This document shows, one piece after another, positions 53,887-62,414 of a DNA stretch of 64,000 nucleotides (position 1 is its first letter; each line of letters begins with the position of its first letter). This stretch comes from an uncultured SAR86 cluster bacterium (GTDB lineage Bacteria; Pseudomonadota; Gammaproteobacteria; Magnimaribacterales; D2472), in NCBI GenBank assembly GCA_902557645.1, contig CACEAP010000003.1, positions 62,001-126,000 of the forward strand, read 5' to 3'. Made by a program: the position numbers and the translations under genes. The notes under the pieces were generated by a model. It was not told where the DNA came from, made no database searches, and was given only the letters and a program-made list of their open reading frames with translations.

Positions 53887-55209
53887 ATGGATCTTAAATT
53901 CGGAACAGACGGTATAAGGGGACCTGTTCGGACAGAGATCACTCCTGAGGTATGCCTCAGAATTGGCCATGCCGCTGGTATAGTTTTAAAAGAAAAAGGC
54001 CTCGATACTGTCATGATAGGAAAAGATACCCGCGTATCTGGATATATGCTTGAAGCAGCATTAGAAGCTGGTTTTATTGCAGCTGGTATTAATGTAAGAC
54101 TACTTGGGCCTATTCCCACACCTGGTGTTGCATATCTAACTAAGACTTTTAGAAAACAATTTGGCCTTGTTATTAGTGCATCACATAATAGTTTTTTAGA
54201 CAATGGTATAAAAATATTCGATGCTAATGGCATTAAGATTTCTAGAGATATTGAATTAAAGATTGAAAAAATTCTTAAAAATAATTTAGATGTAGTAGAA
54301 ACATCAAATTTAGGAAAAGCAGAACCTTTTCATGAATCTACTGCAAGATATATTGAATTTTGTAAATCCACAGTTCCAGAAGATATAACATTTAACAATC
54401 TTCGTATTGTAGTTGATTGCGCAAATGGAGCATGTTACAAAGTAAGCCCAGCAGTATTTAAAGAATTAGGAGCTGAAGTTATTGAATTTGGTGTTAATCC
54501 TGATGGTTTTAATATCAATCATGAATGTGGTTCAACTTGTCCCGAACTTGCCCAAGAAATGGTATTAAAACATAGAGCTGATTATGGAATAACTCTAGAC
54601 GGAGACGGAGATAGGGTTATTCTTATTGATAGAGAAGGTAATATTCTAGATGGTGATGATCTGCTTTATATTTTGGCATTTTCTAATCCAAATAGAACAG
54701 GCTCTTGGTCAGGCGTTGTTGGTACTTTAATGTCTAATTTTGGACTTGAAAAAGCAATACAACAATTAGGATATAAATTTGTAAGAGCAGATGTTGGTGA
54801 TAAATACGTTAGTCAGATGCTCACAAAGAAAGGATGGATGCTTGGGGGAGAAAGCTCTGGGCATATTATATGTAGAGATTTAGTTAGCACTGGAGATGGA
54901 ACAATAGCTGCCTTAAAGGTAATAAGTTCTCTTCTGCTTTTAGAGAAAGATCCTAAAGAAGTGCTTGCAAATTATAAGAAATTCCCACAAGTTAATATCA
55001 ATATTCCCGTTAAGAATAAAGATATTGTTAATGATTCAGAAATAAAATCTACTGTTAGAGATGTTGAATCAGATATCACCGTAGGAAGAGTTTTAGTTCG
55101 AGCATCAGGTACTGAGAATATCATTAGAGTAATGGTTGAAGCTGCTGAAGAAGATGTTGCTTCAAAGTTTGCTAAAGATATTTCTAACTTAGTTAAATCT
55201 AAGTCTTAA
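53887..55209 (+). CDS. glmM: Phosphoglucosamine mutase
   Basis: Converts glucosamine-6-phosphate to glucosamine-1-phosphate for peptidoglycan and LPS. The start FGTDGIRGPV is the family hallmark. The phosphoserine loop ISASHNSF places the active Ser at residue 99 (usual sequence SASHNPY/F), and the metal loop is LDGDGDRV. The C-terminal phosphate-binding loop VRASGTENIIRVM is intact. Length 440 (E. coli 445). Confidence 0.97.
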   Translation: MDLKFGTDGIRGPVRTEITPEVCLRIGHAAGIVLKEKGLDTVMIGKDTRVSGYMLEAALEAGFIAAGINVRLLGPIPTPGVAYLTKTFRKQFGLVISASHNSFLDNGIKIFDANGIKISRDIELKIEKILKNNLDVVETSNLGKAEPFHESTARYIEFCKSTVPEDITFNNLRIVVDCANGACYKVSPAVFKELGAEVIEFGVNPDGFNINHECGSTCPELAQEMVLKHRADYGITLDGDGDRVILIDREGNILDGDDLLYILAFSNPNRTGSWSGVVGTLMSNFGLEKAIQQLGYKFVRADVGDKYVSQMLTKKGWMLGGESSGHIICRDLVSTGDGTIAALKVISSLLLLEKDPKEVLANYKKFPQVNINIPVKNKDIVNDSEIKSTVRDVESDITVGRVLVRASGTENIIRVMVEAAEEDVASKFAKDISNLVKSKS

Positions 55210-55212
55210 ATT

Positions 55213-55962
55213 ATGTCTGCTTTAATTATTGGAAATTGGAAATCAAATGGCTCGAAAGAGACTAATAAATTATGGATTAAGGATTTTTTCAAACATATAA
55301 AAGATGATGCTGAATCTATTTCTGCTATATGTCCGCCATACGTTTATTTAAATCAAATTGTTGATTTATGTAAAAGATCTAATATTAAAATTGGTTCTCA
55401 GGATATTGATTTTTCACAAGGAGCAAGGACAGGTTCAATATCAGCAAAAGCATGTAAGGATTTAGGCTGTAATTTTTCTATCATTGGTCATTCGGAACGA
55501 AGAGAATTTTTTAAAGAAGACAATTTGGATATTCGAAAAAAACTAATATGCGCTCAAGACAATAATCTTAAAATTGTAATGTGTATAGGAGAACCTATAG
55601 AAGTATATGACTCAGGCACAACAAAAGAATTTTTAAAGAAACAATTAATTGATTCTATAGATGGACTTGATCTCTTTAATGATTTTACTATTGCTTATGA
55701 ACCTATTTGGGCAATAGGAAGTGGTAAATTACCTTCAAGTGAGGAAATAAATGTTATTCATTTATACATCAAAGATATAGTACAATCAGCATCTAAAAAT
55801 AACTTCACTCCAAAAGTTATATATGGAGGAAGCGTTTCAAGTAAAAATGCTGAAGATTTATTTAAGGAAGATCACATTGATGGAGCTCTAATTGGTGGAG
55901 CTTCACTAAATGGAAAAGAGTTTGCAAATATAGCAAACATATATATAAATAGAGGACATTAA
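55213..55962 (+). CDS. tpiA: Triosephosphate isomerase
   Basis: Glycolytic enzyme interconverting dihydroxyacetone phosphate and glyceraldehyde-3-phosphate. NWKSNG carries the catalytic Lys at residue 10, the catalytic His is in IIGHSERREFF, and the catalytic Glu in AYEPIWAIGSGK. The C-terminal phosphate loop is YGGSVSSKN. It is 249 residues. glmM-tpiA-secG is a common gammaproteobacterial order although not that of E. coli. Confidence 0.97.
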   Translation: MSALIIGNWKSNGSKETNKLWIKDFFKHIKDDAESISAICPPYVYLNQIVDLCKRSNIKIGSQDIDFSQGARTGSISAKACKDLGCNFSIIGHSERREFFKEDNLDIRKKLICAQDNNLKIVMCIGEPIEVYDSGTTKEFLKKQLIDSIDGLDLFNDFTIAYEPIWAIGSGKLPSSEEINVIHLYIKDIVQSASKNNFTPKVIYGGSVSSKNAEDLFKEDHIDGALIGGASLNGKEFANIANIYINRGH

Positions 55963-55964
55963 TC

Positions 55965-56276
55965 ATGGTAACTTTTATAACTGTTGTGAGTATTCTTTTA
56001 GCAGTAGCAATTATAGTGCTTGTAATGTTACAACAAGGAAAAGGCTCAGATATGGGTGCTGCATTTGGTGGAGGATCCTCTAATTCTGTTTTTGGAGCAA
56101 CTGGTCCTGCTGGATTTTTAGGGCGTTTAACTTATATTTTAGTTACAGTCTGGATGGTTTTAGTTCTCTCCTTGGCTTTTATTTTAAAATCTGAAAATGC
56201 AGAAGAAATTTTTGATATTACTCCTGAGGAGATCCAAATGGAAGAAGTTTCTGATGATGAAATTCCAGCTAGTTAG
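55965..56276 (+). CDS. secG: Preprotein translocase subunit SecG
   Basis: Small inner-membrane subunit of the SecYEG channel. The first hydrophobic segment is at about residues 2-21, the conserved loop LQQGKGSDMGAAFGGGSSNSVFG follows, and a second hydrophobic segment at about 53-75. The C-terminal tail is acidic. At 103 residues it matches the family. It is the last gene of the greA-secG block and is convergent with tRNA-Leu. Confidence 0.95.
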   Translation: MVTFITVVSILLAVAIIVLVMLQQGKGSDMGAAFGGGSSNSVFGATGPAGFLGRLTYILVTVWMVLVLSLAFILKSENAEEIFDITPEEIQMEEVSDDEIPAS

Positions 56277-56306
56277 TTATAAATTAAAGAAATTTTCATA
56301 AAATAA

Positions 56307-56393
56307 TGGTGCCGAAAGCGGGACTTGAACCCGCACGAGCTTTCGCTCACTAACCCCTCAAGCTAGCGTGTCTACCAATTCCACCACTTCGGC
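56307..56393 (-). tRNA. tRNA-Leu (anticodon GAG)
   Basis: The minus strand folds as a class II tRNA of 87 bases with CCA encoded. Acceptor GCCGAAG pairs with CTTTCGGC's stem bases, the D arm is GGTGGAATTGGTAGACAC, and the anticodon stem CTAGC/GTTAG holds the loop TTGAGGG, giving anticodon GAG. The long variable arm GAGC-GAAA-GCTC and T loop GTTCAAGTC are standard. It matches E. coli leuU by type and neighbourhood. In E. coli leuU follows secG on the same strand; here it is on the opposite strand. Confidence 0.96.
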
Positions 56394-56404
56394 TAAGGAG
56401 TTGG

Positions 56405-56433
56405 ATTATAAACAAGTTATTTTTTTGCGTCTA
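56405..56433 (-). promoter_or_regulatory. Promoter of tRNA-Leu
   Basis: On the minus strand a perfect -10 TATAAT (56405-56410) lies 17 bases downstream of TAGACG (56428-56433), which matches four of six -35 consensus bases. The -10 ends 11 bases before the mature tRNA 5' end. Confidence 0.6.
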
Positions 56434-56450
56434 AAAAATATTTAATAAAC

Positions 56451-56480
56451 TTGACCTAACCACTAAGATTTAATTACACT
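56451..56480 (+). promoter_or_regulatory. Promoter of initiator tRNA-Met
   Basis: TTGACC (56451-56456) and TACACT (56475-56480) are spaced by 18 bases. A GC-rich stretch GCACC follows the -10, resembling the discriminator of stable-RNA promoters. The -10 lies 15 bases before the tRNA. Confidence 0.55.
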
Positions 56481-56495
56481 GCACCTTCGCTGCGT

Positions 56496-56572
<77 letters not shown>

Positions 56573-56587
56573 CGTAATTTTATTTTG

Positions 56588-56608
56588 TGGGGCATATGCC
56601 CCATTTTT
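56588..56608 (+). terminator. Intrinsic terminator after initiator tRNA
   Basis: The perfect palindrome TGGGGCATATGCCCCA (56588-56603) is followed by TTTTT. It forms a six-pair, GC-rich stem with an ATAT loop, a typical Rho-independent terminator 15 bases after the tRNA. It lies directly before rimP, so part of the transcription may read through, as metY transcripts do into rimP-nusA in E. coli. Confidence 0.75.
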
Positions 56609-56621
56609 GTATGTAGAAGAA

Positions 56622-57107
56622 ATGAATAAAGAGAATATGATAGAAATTGTTAAGCCTGTAATTGAAAGCAGAAATTGCTTTCTTTGGGGCTTAGAAATAC
56701 TAAGAGGTAAAAAAAGACCAACTGTGAGGATATATATAGATTCTGAAAAAGGTGCCAATATAGATGACTGTGAGAACGTATCTAAAGATCTTAACTATGA
56801 GTTAGCTCTCGAAGATTCTTTTATTGAAGATTATGTATTAGAAGTTTCGACACCTGGAGTCGATAGAAAAATATTTTATATTGAACAACTTGATGGTTTT
56901 ATAGGTGAAAAATTCAAAGTAAAATTAAGAAATGCTAAAAATAATATTAAGAATTTGGAAGGATTCATAACAGATTTTAGCGAAGAGAATTTTACTATTG
57001 AATGTAATAATGAGAATTATATTATTAATTTTTCAGACACAGAATTATGTCGTTTGAATCCAAGTTTTGATGATATTTTAAGGATGGGTGAAGAATATGG
57101 AAGGTAA
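56622..57107 (+). CDS. rimP: Ribosome maturation factor RimP
   Basis: Needed for late assembly of the 30S subunit. The N-terminal domain has VKPVIESRNCFLWGLEILRG, RIYIDSEKGANIDDCENVSKDL, and YVLEVSTPGVDRKIF, the strongest family motif; a small SH3-like C-terminal domain follows. I chose ATG at 56622 (161 residues), which aligns with E. coli RimP; the in-frame TTG at 56607 lies inside the terminator T-tract and is unlikely. It overlaps nusA by 11 bases. Confidence 0.92.
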   Translation: MNKENMIEIVKPVIESRNCFLWGLEILRGKKRPTVRIYIDSEKGANIDDCENVSKDLNYELALEDSFIEDYVLEVSTPGVDRKIFYIEQLDGFIGEKFKVKLRNAKNNIKNLEGFITDFSEENFTIECNNENYIINFSDTELCRLNPSFDDILRMGEEYGR

Positions 57108-58557
57108 TGAAATTTTAGCAGTTGTTGATTCAGTATCTAATGAGAAAGGATTAGGGAAAGACTCAATATTTGAAGCAATTGAAGTCGCAATTGCATCCGC
57201 GTCTCAAAGACATTTTCATGAAGATGCTGTTCTTCATGTAAAAATAGATAGAGTCTCAGGATTATATAAAACTTTTAGAGATTGGATAGTTGCTAGCGAG
57301 GAGGATCCTGAATTTCATATTGAAACTCATATCAAGGTTCAAGATTCTGACCTAGAGCTTAGTGATTGTTTTACTAAAGAAATTGAAAATATACCCTTTG
57401 GAAGAATTGAAACACAGGCAGCAAGACAAGTAATGCTTCAAAAAGTAAGAGAAGCCGAAAGAGAAAAAGTAGTTTCAATGTTTAAAAATCAGAATAATAA
57501 CCTTGTTAATGGAACTGTTAAAAGAGTAACTAGAGATAATATCATTGTTGATATTAGTTATGATGCAGAGGCAATTTTGCCTAGGGATAGACTAATGCCA
57601 GGCGAGATCTATAAAGTAAACGATAGAATTAGAGCAATCCTTCAGATTCAGGAAGTTGAAGGTAGAGGCGCTCAACTTATGTTGAGCAGGATCTGCCCTG
57701 AAATGGTTACAGAGTTATTTGGTATAGAGGTTCCAGAAATTAATGAAGATATTATAGAAATTAGAGGAGTTGCAAGAGATGCAGGTTCAAGATCAAAAAT
57801 AGCTGTTAAAACTAATGATGGTCGTATTGATCCAGTTGGAGCATGTGTAGGTATGCGAGGCTCACGAGTTCAGGCGGTCTCAGCAGAGCTTGGTAATGAG
57901 CGAATTGACATAATTATTTATGATGATAATCCTGCTCAATTAGTAATTAATGCTCTAGTGCCTGCTAAAGTTGAATCAATTGTAATGGACGAGACAGCAA
58001 GATCTATGGATATTGCTGTTAATCAAGACAACCTAGCACTAGCAATAGGTTCTAGAGGGCAAAATATCCGCCTTGCATCAAAACTTGTTGGATGGGATTT
58101 AAATATTATAAGCAGCGAAGAGGCTGAAGCTAAAGAAAAAGTTGATCAAACGGAATTTCTTGGAAGTATTATGGAAAGTCTTTCTGTTAAGGAAGATATA
58201 GCGGAGGCGCTTGTTAATTCTGGGTTAAATACATTTGATGATATAGCTTATGCAGATAATGATGCATTAAAAGATATCGTTTCAGATGATGATGAAGTGG
58301 ATAGAATTAAATCTGCTGCTGAAGATGCAGCATTAATGGAGGCAATGGGTGAGATCTCTGCTGAAGAGGAAGATGCTGAATCTTTAACTGATTTGAATAT
58401 AAGTGAAGATAATCTAACTTTATTATCTAGCAAAGGTATCAAAAACAAAGACGATTTAGCTGAGCTGGCTGTAGACGAGCTTCAAGATATTATTGAAATT
58501 AATAATGAGGATGCTTCTGCACTCATTATGAAAGCTAGAGAGCATTGGTTTAATTAA
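57097..58557 (+). CDS. nusA: Transcription termination/antitermination protein NusA
   Basis: RNA polymerase-binding factor influencing pausing, termination and antitermination. The N-terminal domain starts EILAVVDSVSNEKGL, followed by S1 (NGTVKRVTRDNIIVDI) and KH domains (GACVGMRGSRVQAVSAELGNERIDI; LAIGSRGQNIRLASKLVGWDL). Two C-terminal acidic helix-hairpin-helix repeats are present. I chose ATG at 57097 (486 residues) because it aligns with E. coli MNKEILAVVE; a GTG at 57088 would add three residues. Confidence 0.96.
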   Translation: MEGNEILAVVDSVSNEKGLGKDSIFEAIEVAIASASQRHFHEDAVLHVKIDRVSGLYKTFRDWIVASEEDPEFHIETHIKVQDSDLELSDCFTKEIENIPFGRIETQAARQVMLQKVREAEREKVVSMFKNQNNNLVNGTVKRVTRDNIIVDISYDAEAILPRDRLMPGEIYKVNDRIRAILQIQEVEGRGAQLMLSRICPEMVTELFGIEVPEINEDIIEIRGVARDAGSRSKIAVKTNDGRIDPVGACVGMRGSRVQAVSAELGNERIDIIIYDDNPAQLVINALVPAKVESIVMDETARSMDIAVNQDNLALAIGSRGQNIRLASKLVGWDLNIISSEEAEAKEKVDQTEFLGSIMESLSVKEDIAEALVNSGLNTFDDIAYADNDALKDIVSDDDEVDRIKSAAEDAALMEAMGEISAEEEDAESLTDLNISEDNLTLLSSKGIKNKDDLAELAVDELQDIIEINNEDASALIMKAREHWFN

Positions 58558-58571
58558 GAGAGGATATTATT

Positions 58572-60845
58572 TTGGCTTTAACTGTTAAAGACTTTTCAAA
58601 AACTTTAAAGATTTCTGAATCGGCATTGCTTGAAAGAATGCAAAATGCTGGTTTGCCTCACAAATCAGGTTCAGATGAAATTACACCAGCCGATAAATCA
58701 GCTTTATTAAAGTCACTTAAGAATAGAAAATCCCAAAGTTCATCAGTATCTTCAGATTCAGGTATAAAAGTAGTTTCAAAGGGTAAGAATATTTCTGAAG
58801 GAGAGTCTACAAAAAGCTATTCTGACAATATAGAAGCTAAGAGGGCTGCTGCATCTGAACAGTTAAAAGAACAGCAAAAGAAAAGAGAAGATCAAATAAA
58901 AGAAGCAGCAAGAATAAAAAAAGAAGAAAGAGAAAAACAAATTGCTGCTAAGAAAGTAGTTCCACCTCAGCCAAAAGAAAAAGTAAATGTTAAAGATCAA
59001 TTATCAAAAGCAGCAAAAGAATATAGCAAAAGAGAGGCTAAGGTAATTCCTGGTGAAACAGCTGAGCATCAATTTGAAGCTCCAACAGAAATTAAAGCAA
59101 AAACTGTAGATGTGCCAGAAATGATTCAAGTTGGCGAGCTGGCAAAACTTTTAGCTGTTAAAGGTGGACAAGTTGTAAAAGAATTGATGAGTTTAGGTGT
59201 TGCAGCAACAATTAATGATGCAATAGATCAAGAAACTGCAATTTTAGTTTTAGAAGAGATGGGTCATACAGGCGTAGCTCTAAAGACAGAAAATGTTGAA
59301 GAAGAGCTTACTAGTTTAATAACTTATAAGGATGAACCTCAATCTCGAGCACCAGTTGTAACTGTTATGGGTCATGTAGATCACGGAAAAACTACTTTAT
59401 TAGACTTTATTAGAAAATCGAAAGTTGTGGATAGCGAAGCTGGAGGAATTACTCAACATATAGGAGCGTATCAGGTAGATACAAAAAAAGGCCTAATTAC
59501 TTTTATTGATACTCCTGGACATGCTGCCTTTTCATCAATGAGAGCAAGAGGCGCTAATACTACAGATGTAGTTATTTTAGTTGTAGCAGCTAATGATGGA
59601 ATTATGCCTCAAACAGAAGAGGCTATAAATCATGCAAAAGCTGCCGGAGTATCTATTGTTGTAGCTATAAATAAAATTGATTTGGCTGATACTGATATTG
59701 AAAAAGTAAAAGGCGATCTAGCTGGAAAAGATCTTGTACCTGAAGATTGGGGTGGAACTATTCAAATGGTTCCTGTTTCTGCACTTACAGGAGAAGGTGT
59801 AGATAAACTTTTAGAATCTGTATATCTGGAAGCAGAGTTACTTGAGTTAAAATCTCATTTTATTGGCCCAGCTCAAGGAGTTATTATTGAATCTGAGCTA
59901 GATAAATTTAGAGGCGCTGTATCTACTTTTCTTATTCAAAATGGAACCTTAAAGGTAGGAGATATAGTTGCATCCGGTAATTCTGTTGGAAAAATTAAAA
60001 GTATCATTAGTAGTGATGGAAATAAACTTAAAGAAGCAGGGCCATCATATGCAGTTGAGGTGCTTGGATTAAATTCAGCACCAAATGCAGGAGATCAATT
60101 TTTAGTAGTTGATAGCGAAAAACAAGCTAGAGAAATCGCAGAATTTAGGCTTAATAAAGATAAGGAAAGAAAACAGCTTAAACAAAGAGATAGCAGTTTA
60201 AATATTTTCGATACTATGGGACAAGAGTCCAAGAAAGTATTAAATGTAATTGTCAAAACTGATGTAGTCGGTACATCTGAAGCCATATTGGCTGCATTAA
60301 ATGATCTAGAAACAGATTTAGCAAAAGTAAAAATTGTTTCCAGCGGTGTAGGCGGAATCTCAGAATCGGACGCTAATTTAGCAGTTGCTGTGAATTCAAT
60401 CATATTAGGTTTTAATGTAAGAGCTGATAATTCAGCTAAAAAAATTATAGAAGATGAGTCAGTAGATTTGACCTATCACAGCATAATTTATGAATTAATA
60501 GATGATATAAAAGCTAAATTAGGCGGCTTATTAGATCCAATTATAAGAGAAGAAATAGTTGGAACAGCAGAAGTCTTAGAGGTATTTAATTCACCTAAAT
60601 TTGGTCAAATAGCTGGATGTATGGTTCTTGAGGGTTCTGTTTTAAGGAGTAAGCCGGTTAGGGTTCTTCGTGATGAAATTGTTATTTTTGAAGGGGAACT
60701 AGATTCTTTGAGAAGATTTAAGGATGATATTGGTGAAGTTAAAAATGGAACAGAATGTGGAATTGGCATCAAGAATTATAAAGATGTAAAAGCTGGCGAT
60801 AAAATAGAAGTTTTTGACAGAAAAGTAGAGGCTCAAACTCTATAA
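58572..60845 (+). CDS. infB: Translation initiation factor IF-2
   Basis: GTPase that brings initiator tRNA to the 30S subunit. After a charged, Lys/Glu-rich N-terminal region, the G domain has GHVDHGKT (267-274), DTPGHAAFSSMRARG and NKID. Domains II to IV follow. It is 757 residues against about 890 in E. coli; the shortening is in the N-terminal part. The start codon is TTG at 58572 with AGAGGA upstream. It follows nusA by 14 bases. Confidence 0.97.
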   Translation: MALTVKDFSKTLKISESALLERMQNAGLPHKSGSDEITPADKSALLKSLKNRKSQSSSVSSDSGIKVVSKGKNISEGESTKSYSDNIEAKRAAASEQLKEQQKKREDQIKEAARIKKEEREKQIAAKKVVPPQPKEKVNVKDQLSKAAKEYSKREAKVIPGETAEHQFEAPTEIKAKTVDVPEMIQVGELAKLLAVKGGQVVKELMSLGVAATINDAIDQETAILVLEEMGHTGVALKTENVEEELTSLITYKDEPQSRAPVVTVMGHVDHGKTTLLDFIRKSKVVDSEAGGITQHIGAYQVDTKKGLITFIDTPGHAAFSSMRARGANTTDVVILVVAANDGIMPQTEEAINHAKAAGVSIVVAINKIDLADTDIEKVKGDLAGKDLVPEDWGGTIQMVPVSALTGEGVDKLLESVYLEAELLELKSHFIGPAQGVIIESELDKFRGAVSTFLIQNGTLKVGDIVASGNSVGKIKSIISSDGNKLKEAGPSYAVEVLGLNSAPNAGDQFLVVDSEKQAREIAEFRLNKDKERKQLKQRDSSLNIFDTMGQESKKVLNVIVKTDVVGTSEAILAALNDLETDLAKVKIVSSGVGGISESDANLAVAVNSIILGFNVRADNSAKKIIEDESVDLTYHSIIYELIDDIKAKLGGLLDPIIREEIVGTAEVLEVFNSPKFGQIAGCMVLEGSVLRSKPVRVLRDEIVIFEGELDSLRRFKDDIGEVKNGTECGIGIKNYKDVKAGDKIEVFDRKVEAQTL

Positions 60846-60854
60846 TTTTTCTTA

Positions 60855-61199
60855 ATGTCATCAATAAGAGCACAAAAAGTTAGTGATTTCCTCAAGAAAG
60901 AAATTTCATTATTAATTTCTACTGAAATTAATGATCCTCGATTAAAGAATATTAATATCACAGCAGTTAAATGCTCTTCAGATATAAGCCAGGCTATTGT
61001 TTTTTACACCATCATTGGAAATGAGACCAAAAATATAGATATTAATCCTAAGATCTTAGATAAATTAAGTGGAATGCTAAGGTCTAGACTGTCTAAGATT
61101 ATGAAAATTAGAAGAGTACCAAAGCTAAAATTTAGATTCGATGAAAGCATAGAATACTCAAATAATATTGAAGAGCTTTTGAAGAAAATAAAAAAATGA
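60855..61199 (+). CDS. rbfA: 30S ribosome-binding factor RbfA
   Basis: Cold-shock factor assisting 16S rRNA 5' end maturation. The KH-like fold is shown by RAQKVSDFLKKEISLLISTEINDPRL at the N-terminus and MKIRRVPKLKFRFDESIEYSNNIEELL at the C-terminus. It is 114 residues, slightly shorter than E. coli (133). It overlaps truB by four bases (ATGA). Confidence 0.95.
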   Translation: MSSIRAQKVSDFLKKEISLLISTEINDPRLKNINITAVKCSSDISQAIVFYTIIGNETKNIDINPKILDKLSGMLRSRLSKIMKIRRVPKLKFRFDESIEYSNNIEELLKKIKK

Positions 61200-62035
61200 A
61201 TGGCTTCATTTTAGTAAAAAAAGAAACTGGAATTTCATCCAATAGCGTTGTTCAAAAAATTAAAAGAAAATTTAATTTTAGTAAAGTAGGTCACTTAGGA
61301 ACTTTAGACCCCATGGCTTCAGGCTTATTAATAATTGCGATAAATAGAGCCACAAAATTTTCATCTTATTTTTTAAATGAAACTAAAAGTTATCAAGCTG
61401 AGGTTACTCTAGGAAGCTCATCTGATACTGATGATGCAGAAGGAAAAATTACTCATATTTCTGATATTTATCCTAAATTTTCAGATGTAATTAAAGCATT
61501 AAATAGTTTTCAAGGAAATTCATTTCAGCAGCCACCATTTTTTTCTGCATTAAAACATAAAGGCAAGCCTTTGTATAAATATGCAAGACAGGGTGAATTA
61601 ATATCAAAACCACCAAGAGAAATTAATATCTTTGATATTAAAGATATTAATTACAAAAAACCTTTTATTTCTTTTTACATCAAATGTTCAAAAGGAACAT
61701 ATATTAGAGCAATTGCTAGAGATATAGGAGATATTCTAAAATGTGGAGGCTACTTATCTAAGCTTATTAGAACGCAACAGGGGTGTTTTAATATCGAAGA
61801 AGCTAAGAATATTAGTGATATCTCATTTGATAATATTATTCCAATTTCAGAGGCTTTCCCAAATCTTAATTCAATTAAATTAGATGAATTTCAGACCAAG
61901 AATTATATTAATGGTGGTTTAGTTGGAATTAAAAAAGAAATAGATGAAGTTGTAAAAATTTTCTCAAATGAAGATAAATTTCTAGGTTTAGGCTTAATTA
62001 AAGCAACAGGATTAAAGTTAAAACAACTTGTTTAA
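61196..62035 (+). CDS. truB: tRNA pseudouridine(55) synthase TruB
   Basis: Makes pseudouridine 55 in the T loop of tRNAs. The catalytic motif GHLGTLDPMASGLL has the nucleophilic Asp at residue 38. CSKGTYIRAIARDIG is the second conserved block. It is 279 residues (E. coli 314); the reduction is in the C-terminal PUA-like part. rpsO follows after an 86-base gap. Confidence 0.95.
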   Translation: MNGFILVKKETGISSNSVVQKIKRKFNFSKVGHLGTLDPMASGLLIIAINRATKFSSYFLNETKSYQAEVTLGSSSDTDDAEGKITHISDIYPKFSDVIKALNSFQGNSFQQPPFFSALKHKGKPLYKYARQGELISKPPREINIFDIKDINYKKPFISFYIKCSKGTYIRAIARDIGDILKCGGYLSKLIRTQQGCFNIEEAKNISDISFDNIIPISEAFPNLNSIKLDEFQTKNYINGGLVGIKKEIDEVVKIFSNEDKFLGLGLIKATGLKLKQLV

Positions 62036-62104
62036 TGGTGTAATAAGTACTAAGCTACGCGCTCAGACTTTAGATATACGAGGTTTGAATTCATTTAATA
62101 CATG

Positions 62105-62119
62105 TATATCAAGGATATA
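62105..62119 (+). promoter_or_regulatory. Hairpin over the rpsO ribosome-binding site
   Basis: TATATC (62105-62110) is complementary to GATATA (62114-62119) with a three-base loop AAG. The Shine-Dalgarno AAGGA straddles the loop and right arm, three bases before the rpsO ATG at 62122. In E. coli S15 represses its own message through a leader structure; this could be a minimal equivalent, but the stem is AT-rich and weak. No clear promoter is visible in the 86-base gap. Confidence 0.3.
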
Positions 62120-62121
62120 AA

Positions 62122-62391
62122 ATGGCTTTATTAACAGAAGAAAAAGCAAGCATTGTAAGTAAATTCCAGAAAAGTGACACTGACACTGGTTCTCCAGAAG
62201 TTCAAATAGCTTTGCTGACTGAAAACATAAATAAGCTTCAAGATCACTTCAAAACCCATAAAAAAGATCATCATTCAAGGACTGGTCTAATTAGAATGGT
62301 TAATTTAAGAAGAAAACTGCTCGCATATTTAAAGAAAAAAGACCAAGACAGTTACTTAAAGACCATTAAAGCACTTAAATTACGTGGATAA
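62122..62391 (+). CDS. rpsO: 30S ribosomal protein S15
   Basis: Primary-binding 16S rRNA protein of the 30S platform. The block [36 protein letters not shown] is characteristic, and [22 protein letters not shown] follows. The 89 residues equal the E. coli length. AAGGA lies close before the ATG. pnp follows 23 bases downstream, the conserved rpsO-pnp pair. Confidence 0.98.
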   Translation: MALLTEEKASIVSKFQKSDTDTGSPEVQIALLTENINKLQDHFKTHKKDHHSRTGLIRMVNLRRKLLAYLKKKDQDSYLKTIKALKLRG

Positions 62392-62414
62392 AATAATAAA
62401 TAAAAAGGAAAATT

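Noticed and set aside
56307-56393. tRNA-Leu read on the plus strand
   Set aside because: The T loop and CCA end only make sense on the minus strand; the plus-strand reading does not fold as a tRNA.
56607-56621. TTG start for rimP
   Set aside because: It falls in the T-tract of the tRNA terminator and adds residues not found in RimP; the ATG at 56622 aligns with the family.
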